A stretch of DNA of 64,000 nucleotides from Halichoerus grypus (taxonomy: Eukaryota > Chordata > Mammalia > Carnivora > Phocidae): positions 30,843,930 to 30,907,929 of the forward strand of contig NC_135726.1 of assembly GCF_964656455.1 (NCBI RefSeq). The letters are read 5' to 3'. The stretch's first letter is position 1. Every line of letters starts with the position of its first letter. Positions 10,938 through 22,820 of this stretch are shown piece by piece. The notes under the pieces were generated by a model. The model made no database searches, was not told the DNA's origin, and was given only the letters and a program-made list of their open reading frames with translations. The position numbers were made by a program, and so were the translations under genes.

Positions 10938-11722
10938 CAGATCTCGGGGACTCTTTACAGTAATAAGGTGGCCACACGCCATGGAGGCACAGTAGAAGAA
11001 AGGACTGTGTTTCATTTTTAGCTTTTATTTTTTACTTGTTATAGCAAGTGACGAGCGTATAACACAGAAACATTAAAAGATAAAAACACATAAAAAGAAA
11101 TATATAATGGCAAAAAAGAAGTAACTTTTATTAACATGTTGACATATGTACTATCAAAGTTATATATAAGTGTCATCCAATTGGGATTATCCAGAATATA
11201 CATTATGATGTTATATTTCTTTCACTGAACAATGCAGAGTAAGCTATTTGCCCATATTATTACAGAATCTCCAGAATGATTTAAATCCCTACATGATATT
11301 TCAGTTGTTTGCTTTTGTATTTATTTGCCGGACAGACATTTACTGGGGCCTGGCTGGGCCCTGAGAATGCAGTGGTGAGGAGAGATGCCCTTCAGGGTGC
11401 CCACCTCTCTCTTGTTGGCTGCTGGGGTCAGGAATCACATGGAACACTCAGGAACCTCCCACCTCCCACCTCCCACCCAAGGCGCTACGGGGAAGGGTGG
11501 TCCATGGCCCCTGTACTTTGAATGGACCTGCTTGTACTTTGGAGTTTCCAGGAGTCAACGTGCTGCAGATAAATTGGAAACTGCTGCTCTGGCCGCCTGC
11601 GGGGCGAGGCCTGATGTCTGTATGGTTTCGATCGAAGACAAGGTGAGTGTAATAAGCAGACCGCCTCTCCTCCTGAGGGAACACACTGATTCATGGCACC
11701 ACATCCCGGGTTTCCTTCCAGC
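10938..11722. other. 785-bp spacer between inverted-repeat arms
   Basis: The left part (about 11010-11300) is AT-rich and has the texture of a very old interspersed repeat. The right part is GC-richer and holds a heptamer tandem (ACCTCCC x3) at about 11455-11477. No gene is supported. Confidence 0.45.
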
Positions 11723-11772
11723 TCAGTGCCACTCGCTGGGCCTGGCCATTTATCTTTGACAGACTCTCCACC
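11723..11772 (-). repeat. Right arm of the perfect 50-bp inverted repeat
   Basis: Exact reverse complement of 10888-10937 over all 50 bases. It begins TCAGTGCCACTCGCTGGGCC and ends GACAGACTCTCCACC. Confidence 0.9.
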
Positions 11773-12944
11773 TGAAGCTTTCCCCAGACTCCACTGTGGC
11801 CCATGAGTCCCAGACATGTGACTGGGGGAGGCTCACGGGAGTCAATGAAGGGGCCCGCGTTTAGAAAATGCGAGCCTTTGCAGCATGAAAACAGGACACA
11901 CCATGGGGTGTGTTTGGTGCCACAGAGGATTTCTGGAGGCCCACATCCAGGAGATAAGTATAATTTGTTTTTTTCAGTAAATTTCACTCTTGGCGCTCTG
12001 TATTCTTTTGGGGCTTGGGCTCTTTCTCTGCTGTTTGGTTGGCACAATGGCTGAGGAGTCTGCACTTTTAAGTAAGTTATTCCAAAAGCTTGTTTGATTC
12101 TTGGGGATTCTGAATGCCTTTTTTGGGGGGGGATATCCATAAGTATCATGTGAAAAATAGTGGGTAAGATTTTGTGGGGGTCCCTCAAAACCAGTTATGA
12201 GGTATGTTGTAGCCAAAGGTATAATGTGTCCATCTGGGAGCAGAGACCGGGCAGGAGGGAGTCCTTGCTGTCTGTTCTAGTGTAAGACTAACCCCTAATG
12301 GAACTTTTAAAGAACTTAAGTTTACTTTTGTTTTCTTTCTCCCTTCCTTACTGGGCCCTTCTCACCTTTGAGGACTCACTCCCTGTCAGAAACTCTCATT
12401 AGAGGACCTCAACCCTACCTGCCTGCCCCACCACAAAGCCCCCATTTCCTCAGGGCATCTGCCTCCTGTAGGACTTAGAAGTACTAAGCTTAAGTGGCTG
12501 ATGTCTCTTGGCCCTGACACAGATAGTTACAGGATTTTTTTTTTTTTTGAGGCTTCTATTTGGTGAATTTCTGGATCGACCAGCTTAGCAACGCAACACA
12601 ATGTAGGTGGGAATTGTGGAAGAGAGCCTTGGCTGGAGAGGCCTTTGTGTAGTCTGCCATCTAGGAGAGTTTGACCTCACTCCTGCCTCTTGGTGTCTCC
12701 TTCCCTTTCTGCACTCTCTACCAACAGCCTCCACCGACTCAACAGAAGTTGAGTTAGGATTGAAGTCTGAAGGGTGAGGGTGTTGGGGTAGAGCCAAGGT
12801 CACATGGTACCTCTGCTTACAGCTCATTAATCACATGGCCATATCCATCTGCGGGGGAGGTCAGGAAATGCGGCCCCTAGCTAGGTAGCCAGGTCCTCAG
12901 CATTCTCCTTTACTTATGCAAGTAAGTGAAAATGAATATTGGAG
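11773..12944. other. Unannotated non-coding stretch
   Basis: No repeat family recognised apart from a 14-T run at 12536-12549. The 165-codon minus frame at 11691-12188 shows no domain. Confidence 0.45.
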
Positions 12945-13305
12945 AGTGTATGAGTTTGCTCAGGCTGCCATAAAAAAGTACCAAAGACCAAACAACAGAA
13001 ATTTATTTTCTCACAGTTCTAGGGGCTACATAGAAGTCCAAAGCCAAGTTGTTAGCAGAGTTGCTATCTTTCTGAGACCTCTCTTCTTGACTTGTAGACG
13101 TTCGTGTTTCACCTGTGCCTTCACATGGTCCTTCCTCTGTGTCTTGATCTCTTCTTCTGAGGACGCCGGTCATATTGGATTAGGACCCACCCATATGACC
13201 TTAATTGCCAATTTAAAGGCCCTGTTTCCAAATAGTCACATTCTGAGGTACTGGAGATTAAGACTGCAACATATGAATCTTGGGGGGCACAATTCAGACC
13301 ACAAG
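12945..13305 (-). mobile_element. MLT1-type MaLR solo LTR, antisense
   Basis: Near full-length ERVL-MaLR LTR in reverse. Landmarks are GAGTTTGCTCAGGCTGCCAT, CAACAGAAATTTATTTTCTC, ATATTGGATTAGGACCCACC and TTTCCAAATAGTCACATTCT, ending GGGGGGCACAATTCAGACCA. No internal retroviral region is attached. Confidence 0.9.
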
Positions 13306-13419
13306 AGGGAGGAACTGAGAATGTCTCCCACAGTGCTCTATCTCTGCCTGCATTTTGGCCAAATCTGCTTATTCTCATTGCCAATTAGACGGCAGGCTTT
13401 CTGACAGCACTGGTGATGG

Positions 13420-13520
13420 CTTTTGACTTCATTTAGCTCCATAGCATTTGGTGCAGGGCTGTCCCCTGTGACTGTTCAATAAATGCAATGAACTGAGTAC
13501 TAGTGGTAATGATGATAAGA
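13420..13520 (+). repeat. Possible L2/MIR tail
   Basis: GTTCAATAAATGCAATGAAC resembles the common L2/MIR 3' end. Little else matches. Confidence 0.3.
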
Positions 13521-13629
13521 AACGTTGTAGTGATCCAAAATAAGGCAGTTACCAATAAATATAATTACATATCTCAGATAAAGCAAAAGTCAATTGGAAA
13601 AGATTAAAACAAAGGAGCAGAAAATATAT

Positions 13630-14200
13630 ATTCGTACACTCATTCATTCATTCATGTTCTTTGTTAAACAACTGTTGATTGGGTACCTCTTATGGGCCAT
13701 CTTTGTTACAGGTGTTGGGGATACCATGGTGAACAAGACTTTATCCTCACAGAAGTTACATACTAGAGGGACAAACAGTGACAAGTGAATTAATTAACAA
13801 GATAATACCAGCTTGTGATAATGGCTATTCAGGATGAGAGCAAAATAATATGAAATTTAGTGTGAGGATGACATTTAGGTGTTCAGGGAGGGTTCGCCAT
13901 GCGGACATCACTAGAGGCGAGATGCACAGTTGAGAAGGAAACAGCCTCCAGAAGGGCTGAAGGGAGAGCAGCAGGCGGAGAGAACAGCGAGAGCCAGGGC
14001 CCTGAGCGGGGGACCAGTGTGTCTGTTTGAGGAACAGAGAGAGGGCAGTGGGGCTGGAGCAGTGTGAGGGAGTGGGGCGAGGTGGGAGGTGATTAAGCTG
14101 GAGGCCAGACGGACCAGAATGTGCAGGGCCTTGGAAGCCAAAGTAAAGGCATGGATTTTACTCTAAGGAAGATGGAAACAAAGAAGTGATGTTGCCCAAT
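13630..14200 (-). mobile_element. L2-type LINE end, antisense
   Basis: CATTCATTCATTCATG is the reversed L2 tail. It is followed by GTTACAGGTGTTGGGGATAC and GGTGAACAAGACTTTATCCT, and further on by GGCCCTGAGCGGGGGACCAG and AATGTGCAGGGCCTTGGAAG. The first 150 bp are a good L2 3' end. The rest is the ancient sequence often found joined to it; its family name is less sure. Confidence 0.65.
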
Positions 14201-15084
14201 ACAGCTCACGGGTTGACTACTGGTAATAACTTCCCCTTTCTATGCTGTAGCCCCCAGAGTACTTCCAAAGCCGCCATTTTCTTCATAATTTTAGTGGATT
14301 GAATATTTTGATCCCCTGACTTGCAGAGAGGACATAGATGGGCTAAAGTTCCAGAGAGCATTTGAAAACAACAAAATGCTTGCAGTGTTAGTGCTAGAAC
14401 AAGGCTGAGTGTAGTTAATGTCTGATGTGTGCAAAGGCCCGTTGAGATCTGTCTGGGTCTCAGAATTGTGATCATTACAAACACCGACTCTGGTCGTCCA
14501 GCTAGAGATGGAGTTGAACGTGCAAAGATCTTGAGACAGATCTTAGGAACTACTTTCAAAAAATACACATGCTGCTATAATTATAAAATGTTTATTATTT
14601 TATATGTATATGGATACTTACAAAATTATTTTCCGAAATTATTTGCTGACATGACTTTCTTGCCTTTGTCAGTTAAGCCCTTTCTTGTAAAAGTGCTGGA
14701 AGGAGTTCTTGTAAACTGAGTGCTCAACATTTGGATGCTGGTGCCTGAGAATTCACTGTGTTGTAATTAGAGAATTGGCCACCTTGATTGGCTACAGAGA
14801 ATTATAGGAACACCAAGTAATGTTGCAACAATTATGCCCCAGCAATTAGCAACCAATAAAGCAGCAGACCTCATTGATATAGCTGTCCTACTCAGTAAAA
14901 ATATTGGAAAACAAATACCCTACAAAACAAATAACACACAACTAGCTCTGGCAGAGGAGCCACATGAACTTGGACATAGCAGGGAATCTAAGAGCAGCGG
15001 GGCCTGGGCCGAGGGGGAGCGATTGCTGAGTACAGGATGGCCAACCCGACAATCGGGATAGTCAACCCAGAGCCCCCGATTCGC
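14201..15084. other. Unannotated non-coding stretch
   Basis: No repeat or gene recognised. The AT-rich part at about 14570-14640 is flanked by unique-looking sequence. Confidence 0.4.
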
Positions 15085-15300
15085 ATGCTTAGTATGTGTG
15101 AAGGGCCATTCTAAGTGTTTAAGAGGATCGGCCGTATGGCATCCTCACAATGACCCATCGAGAGAGAGCGCATTGTTAGCAACATTTTACAGATGGGGAA
15201 GTTGAGGCCCAGAGAGAGACACCATTGTAAGTGGCAGAGCCTTGATTTAAACCAGAACTTAAATTAAACCTAAGAGTCTGCATGGTGACAACTAGGTTAT
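15085..15300 (-). repeat. MIR SINE, antisense
   Basis: CAACATTTTACAGATGGGGA, AGGCCCAGAGAGAGACACC and TAAGTGGCAGAGCCTTGATT follow the reversed MIR core in order. Confidence 0.85.
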
Positions 15301-15864
15301 CCAGCATTCCTAACTGAACCAGTCTTGGTTGGAGCCTCAATGACGTGTCTTAAGGATTTCTGCCCCCACCTCTCCCCAGATGGATTGCTGTTCAGCCTGT
15401 GTCAAAGTTAAGTCCTTTTTTGACAGATAATAACCATTGAAAGCATGTTTGAAGGTGTGTACTCACCACTTGTATTTTGCTATTTAATTTTCAATGACCT
15501 AGAGTGGTGATATAGCTTTATCATAACACCAAGGTCATTGGACTAGGCCAAGATTTCTATGAATTGGGAACATTCCATTCTGCCCTGGATCCTTTAAATT
15601 GACTCACTGTCCACTCATCACTGTTCTCCCACTCCTGAACCCATCCAGACCCCTCCCTCTTCACCCCTATTTGCCATACTTCTCTTCCTCTGCTCCTGGT
15701 CCCTCATACCCTGACTTCACCCCAGTTTGGTTGTGTCCTTCCCCTAAAGCCCTCCAACTTGGAGGATCTGCTTTATCCTCCTTGTTCTGGCCAGCCCTCA
15801 GAATTCACTTGTAGGCATACCCCACATCCACGCAGGAAGCGGAGACGTGCGGTGCCCAGAAGCT
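15301..15864. other. Unannotated non-coding stretch
   Basis: Pyrimidine-rich at about 15600-15790. No gene or repeat recognised. Confidence 0.4.
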
Positions 15865-16095
15865 TGAGTTTGTATCTACCTGTGTGGCCATGGGTGAAAT
15901 ATTTAATTGCTCTGAGCCTCAGATTCTTCATCTGCAAAATGTAAATATCAATAGCATCATCTCCTCTTGATTGGTGGAGAGCCAGTGATGGACTCATGTT
16001 CAGTACTGTACTTCTTTGGCGTGTGTCCCTATATGTTCGAGATATGATTGAACTATGCATGGCACATTGGGTGTATTCCCTACATAATAGCTACT
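15865..16095 (+). repeat. MIR SINE
   Basis: Sense MIR: GTGTGGCCATGGGTGAAAT, CTCTGAGCCTCAGATTCTTC and ATCTGCAAAATGTAAATATC mark the core. The tail is weak. Confidence 0.75.
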
Positions 16096-16274
16096 ACTGT
16101 TAAGAGAAATCTGTCCACCCTGCCCTGCCCAACAACGTAAGGCCATTCCCTAGCTAGGGATTGAATGGGAAGAGAGTCAGTTGTGTGAGAATAAACATTA
16201 TGCCCGTGTTATTTCTTTTGTATTCCCCACATCTAGCATAGCTCTTGGAAAATGACAACAATAACCAGAAGAAA

Positions 16275-16515
16275 AATAGTGCACATTTATTGAGCACATA
16301 CTAATTTCTAGGTGCTGCATTAAGCAATTTATCCATGATATTTAATCCTCACCAGGATTCTCTGGGGTAAGTCCTTTTATTTTCCCCACTTCCTAAGAAA
16401 GCCAAGCTTCAGAAAGGTGAAGTAATTTGGTTAGTGGGAGCCAAGCCAGAATTCAAAGTGAGAATGGTCTATCTGTAAACCCTGGGCTTTAAGCACAGAA
16501 TATGCTGCTTCAGTA
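16275..16515 (-). repeat. MIR SINE, antisense
   Basis: Near-complete reversed MIR: GTGCACATTTATTGAGCACA, GTGCTGCATTAAGCAATTTA, TTTAATCCTCACCAGGATTC and GAAGTAATTTGGTTAGTGGG. Confidence 0.85.
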
Positions 16516-16519
16516 AATA

Positions 16520-16600
16520 GTAAAGGGAAGGAGGGAGAGAGGGTGATAGGGAGGAAGGAAGAAGAAAGGGAGGGAGGGCTGGGCTGGAGAAAGAAAGGAA
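16520..16600 (+). repeat. GGGA-rich purine tract
   Basis: An impure run of GGGA/GGAAG units on the plus strand. It is low complexity and ends at the CTCF-like motif described next. Confidence 0.8.
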
Positions 16601-16601
16601 A

Positions 16602-16617
16602 GGGCGCCCTCTGGAGT
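16602..16617 (-). promoter_or_regulatory. Possible CTCF-type motif
   Basis: GGGCGCCCTCTGGAGT contains the GCGCCCTCT core of the reversed CTCF motif, matching about 13 of 15 positions by eye. Occupancy cannot be judged from sequence alone. Confidence 0.3.
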
Positions 16618-16636
16618 CCCAGCCCAGCGTTGATAC

Positions 16637-16818
16637 TAGTTCTTAAACTTGGTGGCACACTGGAATCATTTGGCCAACTTAAAAAAAAAAAATACTAATG
16701 CCCGGGGTCCCACCCCCAGAGACTATAATTTGATTGGTCTGGTCTGCAGCCTGGTCATCAGGTTGTGAAAGCTCCCAGGGGATTCTCCAGTGCAGCGAAT
16801 GTCAAGACCCACTGCCTT
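16637..16818 (-). mobile_element. MER5-type hAT MITE, antisense
   Basis: Begins GTTCTTAAACTTGGTGGCAC and includes GGTCCCACCCCCAGAGACTA, the reversed MER5 core. An A-run (16681-16692) interrupts it. The right terminus is decayed. Confidence 0.7.
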
Positions 16819-17719
16819 AGCTGGAGCACATTGCCCCTGTCCTCCAGGGTGGCCGGGGAGCGCTTTTCATTAGCACATGTGAGCAGCACCTGAGGCCTTG
16901 GAATGGTGGTGCAGGTGCTCAGGGCTCTGACAGTGCAGGGGTACACGCAGGGACGGACGGTGTGGTTGATGTTGAACCCGGAGGGGCACGGAGTTCAGGA
17001 AGTGGGGTTTATTACAGTCCAAATGACAAAACCTTCTGGGCCGAGTTGCATGCCGACAGTGCTCAGACTGCGGGAGGGGACTGATGCAGTCCCTTCTGGT
17101 GAGTGTCCCCCTCACTACGGTGACAGGGCGCCTCGTGTCTGGAATTTCCTTGACGATGACTTTTTCAGATTGTCCCAGTCTGGTGCCCTGATCCACCTCA
17201 AGGTCTTGCTCGCTGGGGCTGAGCAGCTTTTCATGGGCCAGGCCTAGGGATCCCCGGTCAGGTTGGGCAAACCCTGAGGCTTGGCACTAAGAGGGAAAGA
17301 GAGACAGCGGCCTGTTGGGGGGGTGGTGTCTGAATCACCGTGGGAGTTGCTGAAGTTATTTGGGTTGCATTGCCAAGGGATCTAGCATTTCCTTTGATTC
17401 AGGAAGGAAACTGAGCTTTAAAAAACAAAAAAAATACGAGTTGATGAGTATTCCTCAGATTCATTGCCAAGCCTGGAACTGGAGGCTGGTCTGCACCATT
17501 CCCCAACAATGCACTCCATGGAGAACCGTGCAGGTGGTCTGCTCTCCATCTCTTGGCTGCCACAAGATGCATCAGTACATGGGAGATCTGCCCTCTGCAA
17601 AAAGAAACAACGATAAAAAAAAATGATCAAACAAAAATAACCATTCTCCATGCTTGGCCCAGCCATCAACTCAGCATGTTCTTGAAGCTCATAATAAAAG
17701 TGGCTCTTTATGTTGCTTG
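16819..17719. other. Unannotated non-coding stretch
   Basis: Relatively GC-rich, unique-looking sequence. Overlapping frames exist on both strands (108-114 codons at 16870-17247) but neither has a known domain. Confidence 0.4.
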
Positions 17720-17945
17720 TGTTCCAGATCGTGTGCTAAGTGCTTTACATTATTAGATCATCTAATCCTCACTTGCTCTCCAAGTGGTATATGATATTAC
17801 CCCCATTTTATAGAAATGTAACTTGAGTTTCAGAGAAGTTAAAATAAATCACCCAACGTCAGAGAGCTTATGCATAGCTAAATCAGGATCTGGACTGAGT
17901 TCCACCAAATTTATGTGCTCGATGACCTCACTACACTGCTTCTGT
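17720..17945 (-). repeat. MIR SINE, antisense
   Basis: Reversed MIR landmarks: GTGTGCTAAGTGCTTTACAT, TCTAATCCTCACTTGCTCTC, CCCCCATTTTATAGAAATGT. Confidence 0.85.
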
Positions 17946-18013
17946 TTCATCTGTCTCTGAGTTTCTGGCCCCTTGCACAGAGTCTGATGCCTTAAAGAGC
18001 CACAGTAGTGTGT

Positions 18014-18037
18014 GCTGGCTGGCTGGCTGGCTGGCTG
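18014..18037 (+). repeat. (GCTG)6 microsatellite
   Basis: Six uninterrupted GCTG units. Confidence 0.9.
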
Positions 18038-19269
18038 GAGGTACAGATGAAGCCAGGAATCATTCTGATCTCAGTTCTTCATTGGCTCAGTGGAAATTGT
18101 CAGAGCAGAGAAATGACATGTGTGACAAAGCTTTAAAGTGGGAACGTCCTACGTGGGTAAGCAAGCCTTGCCCATATCAGCGAAAGCACTCAGAAAATTA
18201 TGCCGAAAGCATAAAATTTCTCACTGCGTCTACTCAGAATCTGTCCATTTATTTTACTGATGCGCCACAAAAAAAAATCAGAGGGGCAAGACATCAGATA
18301 CGAAGGATCTAGAACACTTTCCAGATGATAAAGGGTTCATGTGAGAGATTCCACTTCAGAACATTCTTTTTGCTCGTAATTTCAGGGCCTGTGGGGATTG
18401 GAGCTGGGGGAATTCTGAGGCCGTGTGGGAAGCGCCAGAGATGGGGAAACACAGAGGAGGTTTGCCACTTCACCCAGGTCACAGAGAAGAACTGCAAGTA
18501 GGGTCTGAGGTTCTGATTTGCAGCCACGCTCCCCCCCACTCCTGCCTGGAGCCTCGCTGGAGCCAAAGGGTGGCCTGCGCCTTGCACGCCCGCACCCAGG
18601 CCTGGCGGACCAACAACAGTGTGATTGATGCTTCCTCTGCTTTTGTCATTTATTTGCCTTGTTTTTTTTTTCCTTCCCCCAACAGAGCTGATAAGGAAGG
18701 TTTTGCCAGAGAATCATGTATCTCTTCTTTTTTTTTTCCCTTTGACCAGTGAGATGCGGTTCTCATTACCCCAGCCACTTTTCAAGGGTAAGCAGTTTTG
18801 CATTATTTAGTACCAATGCTGGGCCTTGAAAGAGACTCAGCAGAGGCCTCCTCCTGTTGGGGGGTTCTCTGTCCACTCTTTCCCAACAAACTAACCTGTG
18901 GGTTCAGGCCAGCATTTCCATCTGATCTCAATGTATTTTGGTTTCTGGATTTTTGTTTCTGCTCGTGACACCGATCAGAATGTGGAAGTAGGCAGTGTCA
19001 TGGGATAGACAGATCGGGAATCCGGGTCCTGCAGGGACCGCACAGGGTGGATTCCAGCAAGTTCCTTCACTTCCATGAGCTTTATTTCTGCATCTGCGAA
19101 TCTGAGATCTGGGGGTGGGGGGGGAAACTAGGGGGAGACAAGAGGGGCAGCCAGGGTACAACATTTCCAGAAGCATTTATGCATGGTCCTGAAAGTGAAC
19201 GTCCCTGAGATGTTGCCCCCGAGAAGACTCCTCAGCCTCACCGTAGTCCGGGCCCTGGTGAGATGGTGA
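18038..19269. other. Unannotated non-coding stretch
   Basis: No firm repeat. A possible decayed MIR lies at about 19050-19105 (CAAGTTCCTTCACTTCCATG, TCTGCATCTGCGAATCTGAG). Poly-pyrimidine runs at 18659-18680 and 18721-18740. Confidence 0.4.
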
Positions 19270-19500
19270 AGATAATAACCACTAACCCTCATGCAGCATT
19301 TACTGTATGCCTTCCACTATCTCGAGAGGCTCACGTGCCTTATGGCCCTCAACGGCAGGTGTTGTTACTCGCATTTTGATAGATAAAGACACTGAGCTAG
19401 GGGTTGTTACCCTCTCACGATCACAAAATTTATCAGCGGTAGAGCCATGCCTTGTACGCGGCAGTCTGACACTGAGTAGATGCTTAACTAAACGCTTGTC
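19270..19500 (-). repeat. MIR SINE, antisense
   Basis: CAGCATTTACTGTATGCCTT, TGTTGTTACTCGCATTTTGA and AAATTTATCAGCGGTAGAGC match reversed MIR in order, with heavy divergence. Confidence 0.75.
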
Positions 19501-20744
19501 AGTTAATCTGGCTGTGGCTGTGATTCAGGTGTGAACTCAGCAGCCACACGCCTCCCCTGCAGCAGCCGGAATTCTGCCTGGGCCCTCAAGTGGCGTCGGA
19601 CCACCTCTACCAGTCTTGGAGATGACAGATCCATTTACAACGCTGCTGAATGGAGTCATAGGAACTTATCCATCTCTGCCAAATGCTATTCATTGTGAGA
19701 TCTGCCCCATAATGAAGCGTGATGGATTGCTTCTTTTGGCCAGAGAATAACTTAACCTCTGACTCGAGATGGAGGTATGTTTTCCATGAAAAGGTGCTTA
19801 ACAGCCTCTTCCCTTTGTCAGAAATACTGGCCAAGGCGGTGTGAAGTGCCAAAAGCCCTATTACATCCTTGAAGTCTGTGAAAATAAATTCCTCCCAATA
19901 TATTATGTATTTGGTTCCCCATCTGGGTTTCCAGGAATTAAGGCTGTTATTATACAGTCTAATTTTAAATCTGGAACTTTATTATTCAAAAGAAATGTCC
20001 TTCTCCCCACCCCCCCACCCCCCCCTTATTCTTTTCCCTCCTTCTTGCTCTGTGTGCATTCTGTTGCGGGTTTAATTGAGTTTTCCCCACAAGGATTCCA
20101 TTGCAACCCCAGGGCTTGAATATCCTGATAGTCAATGGAGCTTTAAAAAAAGAGAGAGTTTTGCAGACGTGACTGTGTTCAGTGAATCCCTCATTTCCGT
20201 GGAGAAGTACAACATGTCCAAGTGCGCTGGCTTCATGTTAACTTTGGGGCAGGCAGTGGAGTCCGAGAACGTGAGGAGTCCCATGCGGGGAGCTCTGTGG
20301 CCGTGGAGGTGCTTGTGGGGTGCTGGGCCTGGGCAGGGAATCTGGGACCAGGCGCACCTTTCTGCTGATCTTTTTCTCTCCTTCCCCCCTCTCTGTCTTT
20401 CATCCCACCCAGGGGTGAAGTCACTCCGTATCCAATGGACATTACCCCAAAGAATCCCAGGCTGTGACATCTTTACACTCCAACACTTTCTGCCTTTCTA
20501 GGTGGGTGTGTTTTGGGGAGGGCATCACGTGGGCCTTGGGGCTGAGTCCATGTGCTCTCTCCTCTTTCACCATACTCCTCTGCACCTGTTCTTCTGCATA
20601 CTGATCTGAACCTTTGTTATTTTTGTCCTGTCTCTGACATGGGAATGCTCAGACCTGAAAGAGATCTGTAGCCTCGGAGGCACATGCAAAAGAGATAAAA
20701 ATCCAATTGAATTTAAAAATAGTCTTAAACATTCTAAAGCAGTG
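19501..20744. other. Unannotated non-coding stretch
   Basis: A C-run rich segment lies at about 20005-20030. No repeat or gene recognised. Confidence 0.4.
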
Positions 20745-21030
20745 CTGGCATAGGGTATGATGGTGCTTTGGAGCTAATGCGCTGCAAGCCCAGCTCCTTC
20801 TCCTCTTAGCTGGGTGATTTAGGTCAGGATCTCGGGCACTTGGGTTCTCAGGTTCCTCATCTCAGCAATGAGGCTAACGCCCATGTTTATCTCAGAGACA
20901 GTCATGAATGTTTAATGAGATGTAATTCTTAAACTCCTTACATGGGACTGACATAAACCCTCAGTACACGTTGGCAGTGTTGACGGTAGGGGGGGGAGAT
21001 GAATATGATTGTTTATTGTTATTATTATCA
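20745..21030 (+). repeat. MIR SINE
   Basis: Sense MIR. The middle reads GTTCCTCATCTCAGCAATGA, then AATGAGGCTAACGCCCATG, and the 3' tail is retained as TTATTGTTATTATTATCATC. Confidence 0.75.
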
Positions 21031-22267
21031 TCTCTCTCGAAGCTGAGTCTCGCCCTGGCTCTGGAGTATTCCATTGGAAGGCATGCAATTTGTAGGGTGG
21101 AAAGAGACTCCTGTTAACTTCTGCCTCTCAGCAGCACCAGGAACCAGTTCCATGAACTGTGGACTAAGGCACATGTGGTCCCTAGCGAAGGCCGGGCAAG
21201 GAGTGAGGGTGGAAAATCCCAGGTCTGGCTGCCGTGTGGGTGGCTGACCCTATTAACCATTAACAGTTTATCTTGAATCTGATTCTGATTTCATCCCATT
21301 TGTTCTCTTTCGGCCCCTTCCTTCCCTGGTTCCCTTCTAGAATTTACATTAGAAAATGCACAGCCAGTGTGTCCCATTTGTTAGTGTTGGAGCCGTGGCT
21401 GTTCTCCCATGTCGGCTCACCTAGGCGTTCTCTTGGTTTTTTACGGACTCACCGCAACATCACGGATGGAAGAGAGAGGAACTTTTCTCTGGGCCTGTTA
21501 TTCCATCTGTGAAATAAGATGACAGGCTTTCAACCATCCTACATCATTTTGGCTTTCAGAGGCAATGGCTTTTGAGCTCCAGGACAGAAAGGCACTTCAA
21601 AAACAGTGGGATATAGTAGTGTTGCATCTTACATAGAGGTTAGGTGGGTGCAAAAGACTGATCAAAATTTGAATGGTCAGTTATCCTTGCAACTGTTATA
21701 AATTGCCCAGTGAGGAAGCACAGAAATCTAGGCATTATGCTATAATTCTGGATGTGTATAATATGGGTATGTCACCACAAAATGTATACAGATTATACAT
21801 GACCTATAGAATATAATTGAGCAGTGTGCCAGATGTCACTGTATGTAGTTGTATTTGAATTATCTAAAGAGAGATCACACATTGTTGGATTTAGATATTC
21901 AATACGTGCTTGATTCTGTTCCTCTCTGTCATAACAGAATTATTTTGCTTTTCTGTGAAAAAAGTTCCACGAGAAGAAGTTGTGTTTTAAGATTTAGAGA
22001 TAAGTTTAGTTTCTTAGCTATCACGTAAGCCTTATCAGAAGAGGAGCTCACCTATAAGTTTGCCCCACAGAAGTTAGGGAGAAACCACCGCAGAGCAAAA
22101 CCCTAGCCTTATTTTATCATAAATAGGATAAGAATGAACATACTCTTGATTGGCTGACAGCAAGTGACCATCTCGTACAGACTCATGGAGACCCTTAAGT
22201 CTACAATCCTATTTCCTCAGGGCCAGTTACCCAGACAGAATAGCACTGACAACAACAGGAGTGAAAG
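21031..22267. other. Unannotated non-coding stretch
   Basis: No firm repeat. AT-rich from about 21600 to 22160. One mariner-like end-word at 21638 was considered and rejected. Confidence 0.4.
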
Positions 22268-22479
22268 CCAACAGTAACTGACTGCTTCTGTGATCCAGGT
22301 TCTATACTGAGCCCTTTGTATGTGCTGTTTTGTTTGAGCTAGGTACTATGACTCTCCCCATTTCACTGATGATGAAACTGAGGTATAGAGGTGTTAGATA
22401 CCAGGACTGGCCACTCGGCTAGGTAGCCTAGCACCCAGGATACCAACGCCAGCAGTCTGATTCCAGAGCTCATGCTCTT
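22268..22479 (-). repeat. MIR SINE, antisense
   Basis: GGTTCTATACTGAGCCCTTT, CCCATTTCACTGATGATGAA and ACTGAGGTATAGAGGTGTTA are reversed MIR. It is cut off by, or abuts, the LTR beginning at 22480. Confidence 0.8.
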
Positions 22480-22820
22480 TGCTGTAATTTGAATGTTTGT
22501 GTCCCCCTAAAATTTGTATGTTGAAATCCCAACCCCAGAAGGTGATGGTGTTAGTAGGCGGGGCCTTTGCGAGGTGATTAGGTCATGGGAGTAGAGCTTC
22601 ACAGATGGGGTTAGTGCCCTTATAAAAGAGATCCCACAGAGCTCCCTAGCCCCACAGCGAGAAGGTACTGTCCATGAACCAGAAAGCAGTCATGCTGGCC
22701 CACGCTGGCACTTACATCTCGGACATCCAGCCTCTAGAACTGGGAGAAATAAATTTCTGTTATTTATAAGCTACTCCTTCTGTGGTATTTTGTTATGGCA
22801 GCCTAAACAGACTAAGAAAC
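22480..22820 (+). mobile_element. MaLR-type solo LTR (MLT1/MST-like)
   Basis: Begins TGCTGTAATTTGAATGTTTG and continues with TTGTATGTTGAAATCCCAAC, GGGGCCTTTGCGAGGTGATT, AGTGCCCTTATAAAAGAGAT and GGGAGAAATAAATTTCTGTT, ending near CAGCCTAAACAGACTAAG. The AATAAA in the plus direction fits an LTR polyadenylation signal. No provirus is attached. Confidence 0.9.

Noticed and set aside
11691..12188. 165-codon minus-strand frame
   Set aside because: No recognisable domain. Other frames on both strands are equally long here, and part of it is the inverted-repeat arm.
12916..13404. 162-codon plus-strand frame
   Set aside because: Most of it is an antisense MLT1 LTR, which is non-coding.
16870..17247. 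Overlapping 108-114 codon frames on both strands
   Set aside because: Both strands are open because the region is locally GC-rich. Neither shows a domain.
21638..21656. GGTTAGGTGGGTGCAAAAG, resembling a mariner/MADE1-type terminal repeat
   Set aside because: No matching inverted end was found downstream and no internal similarity was seen.
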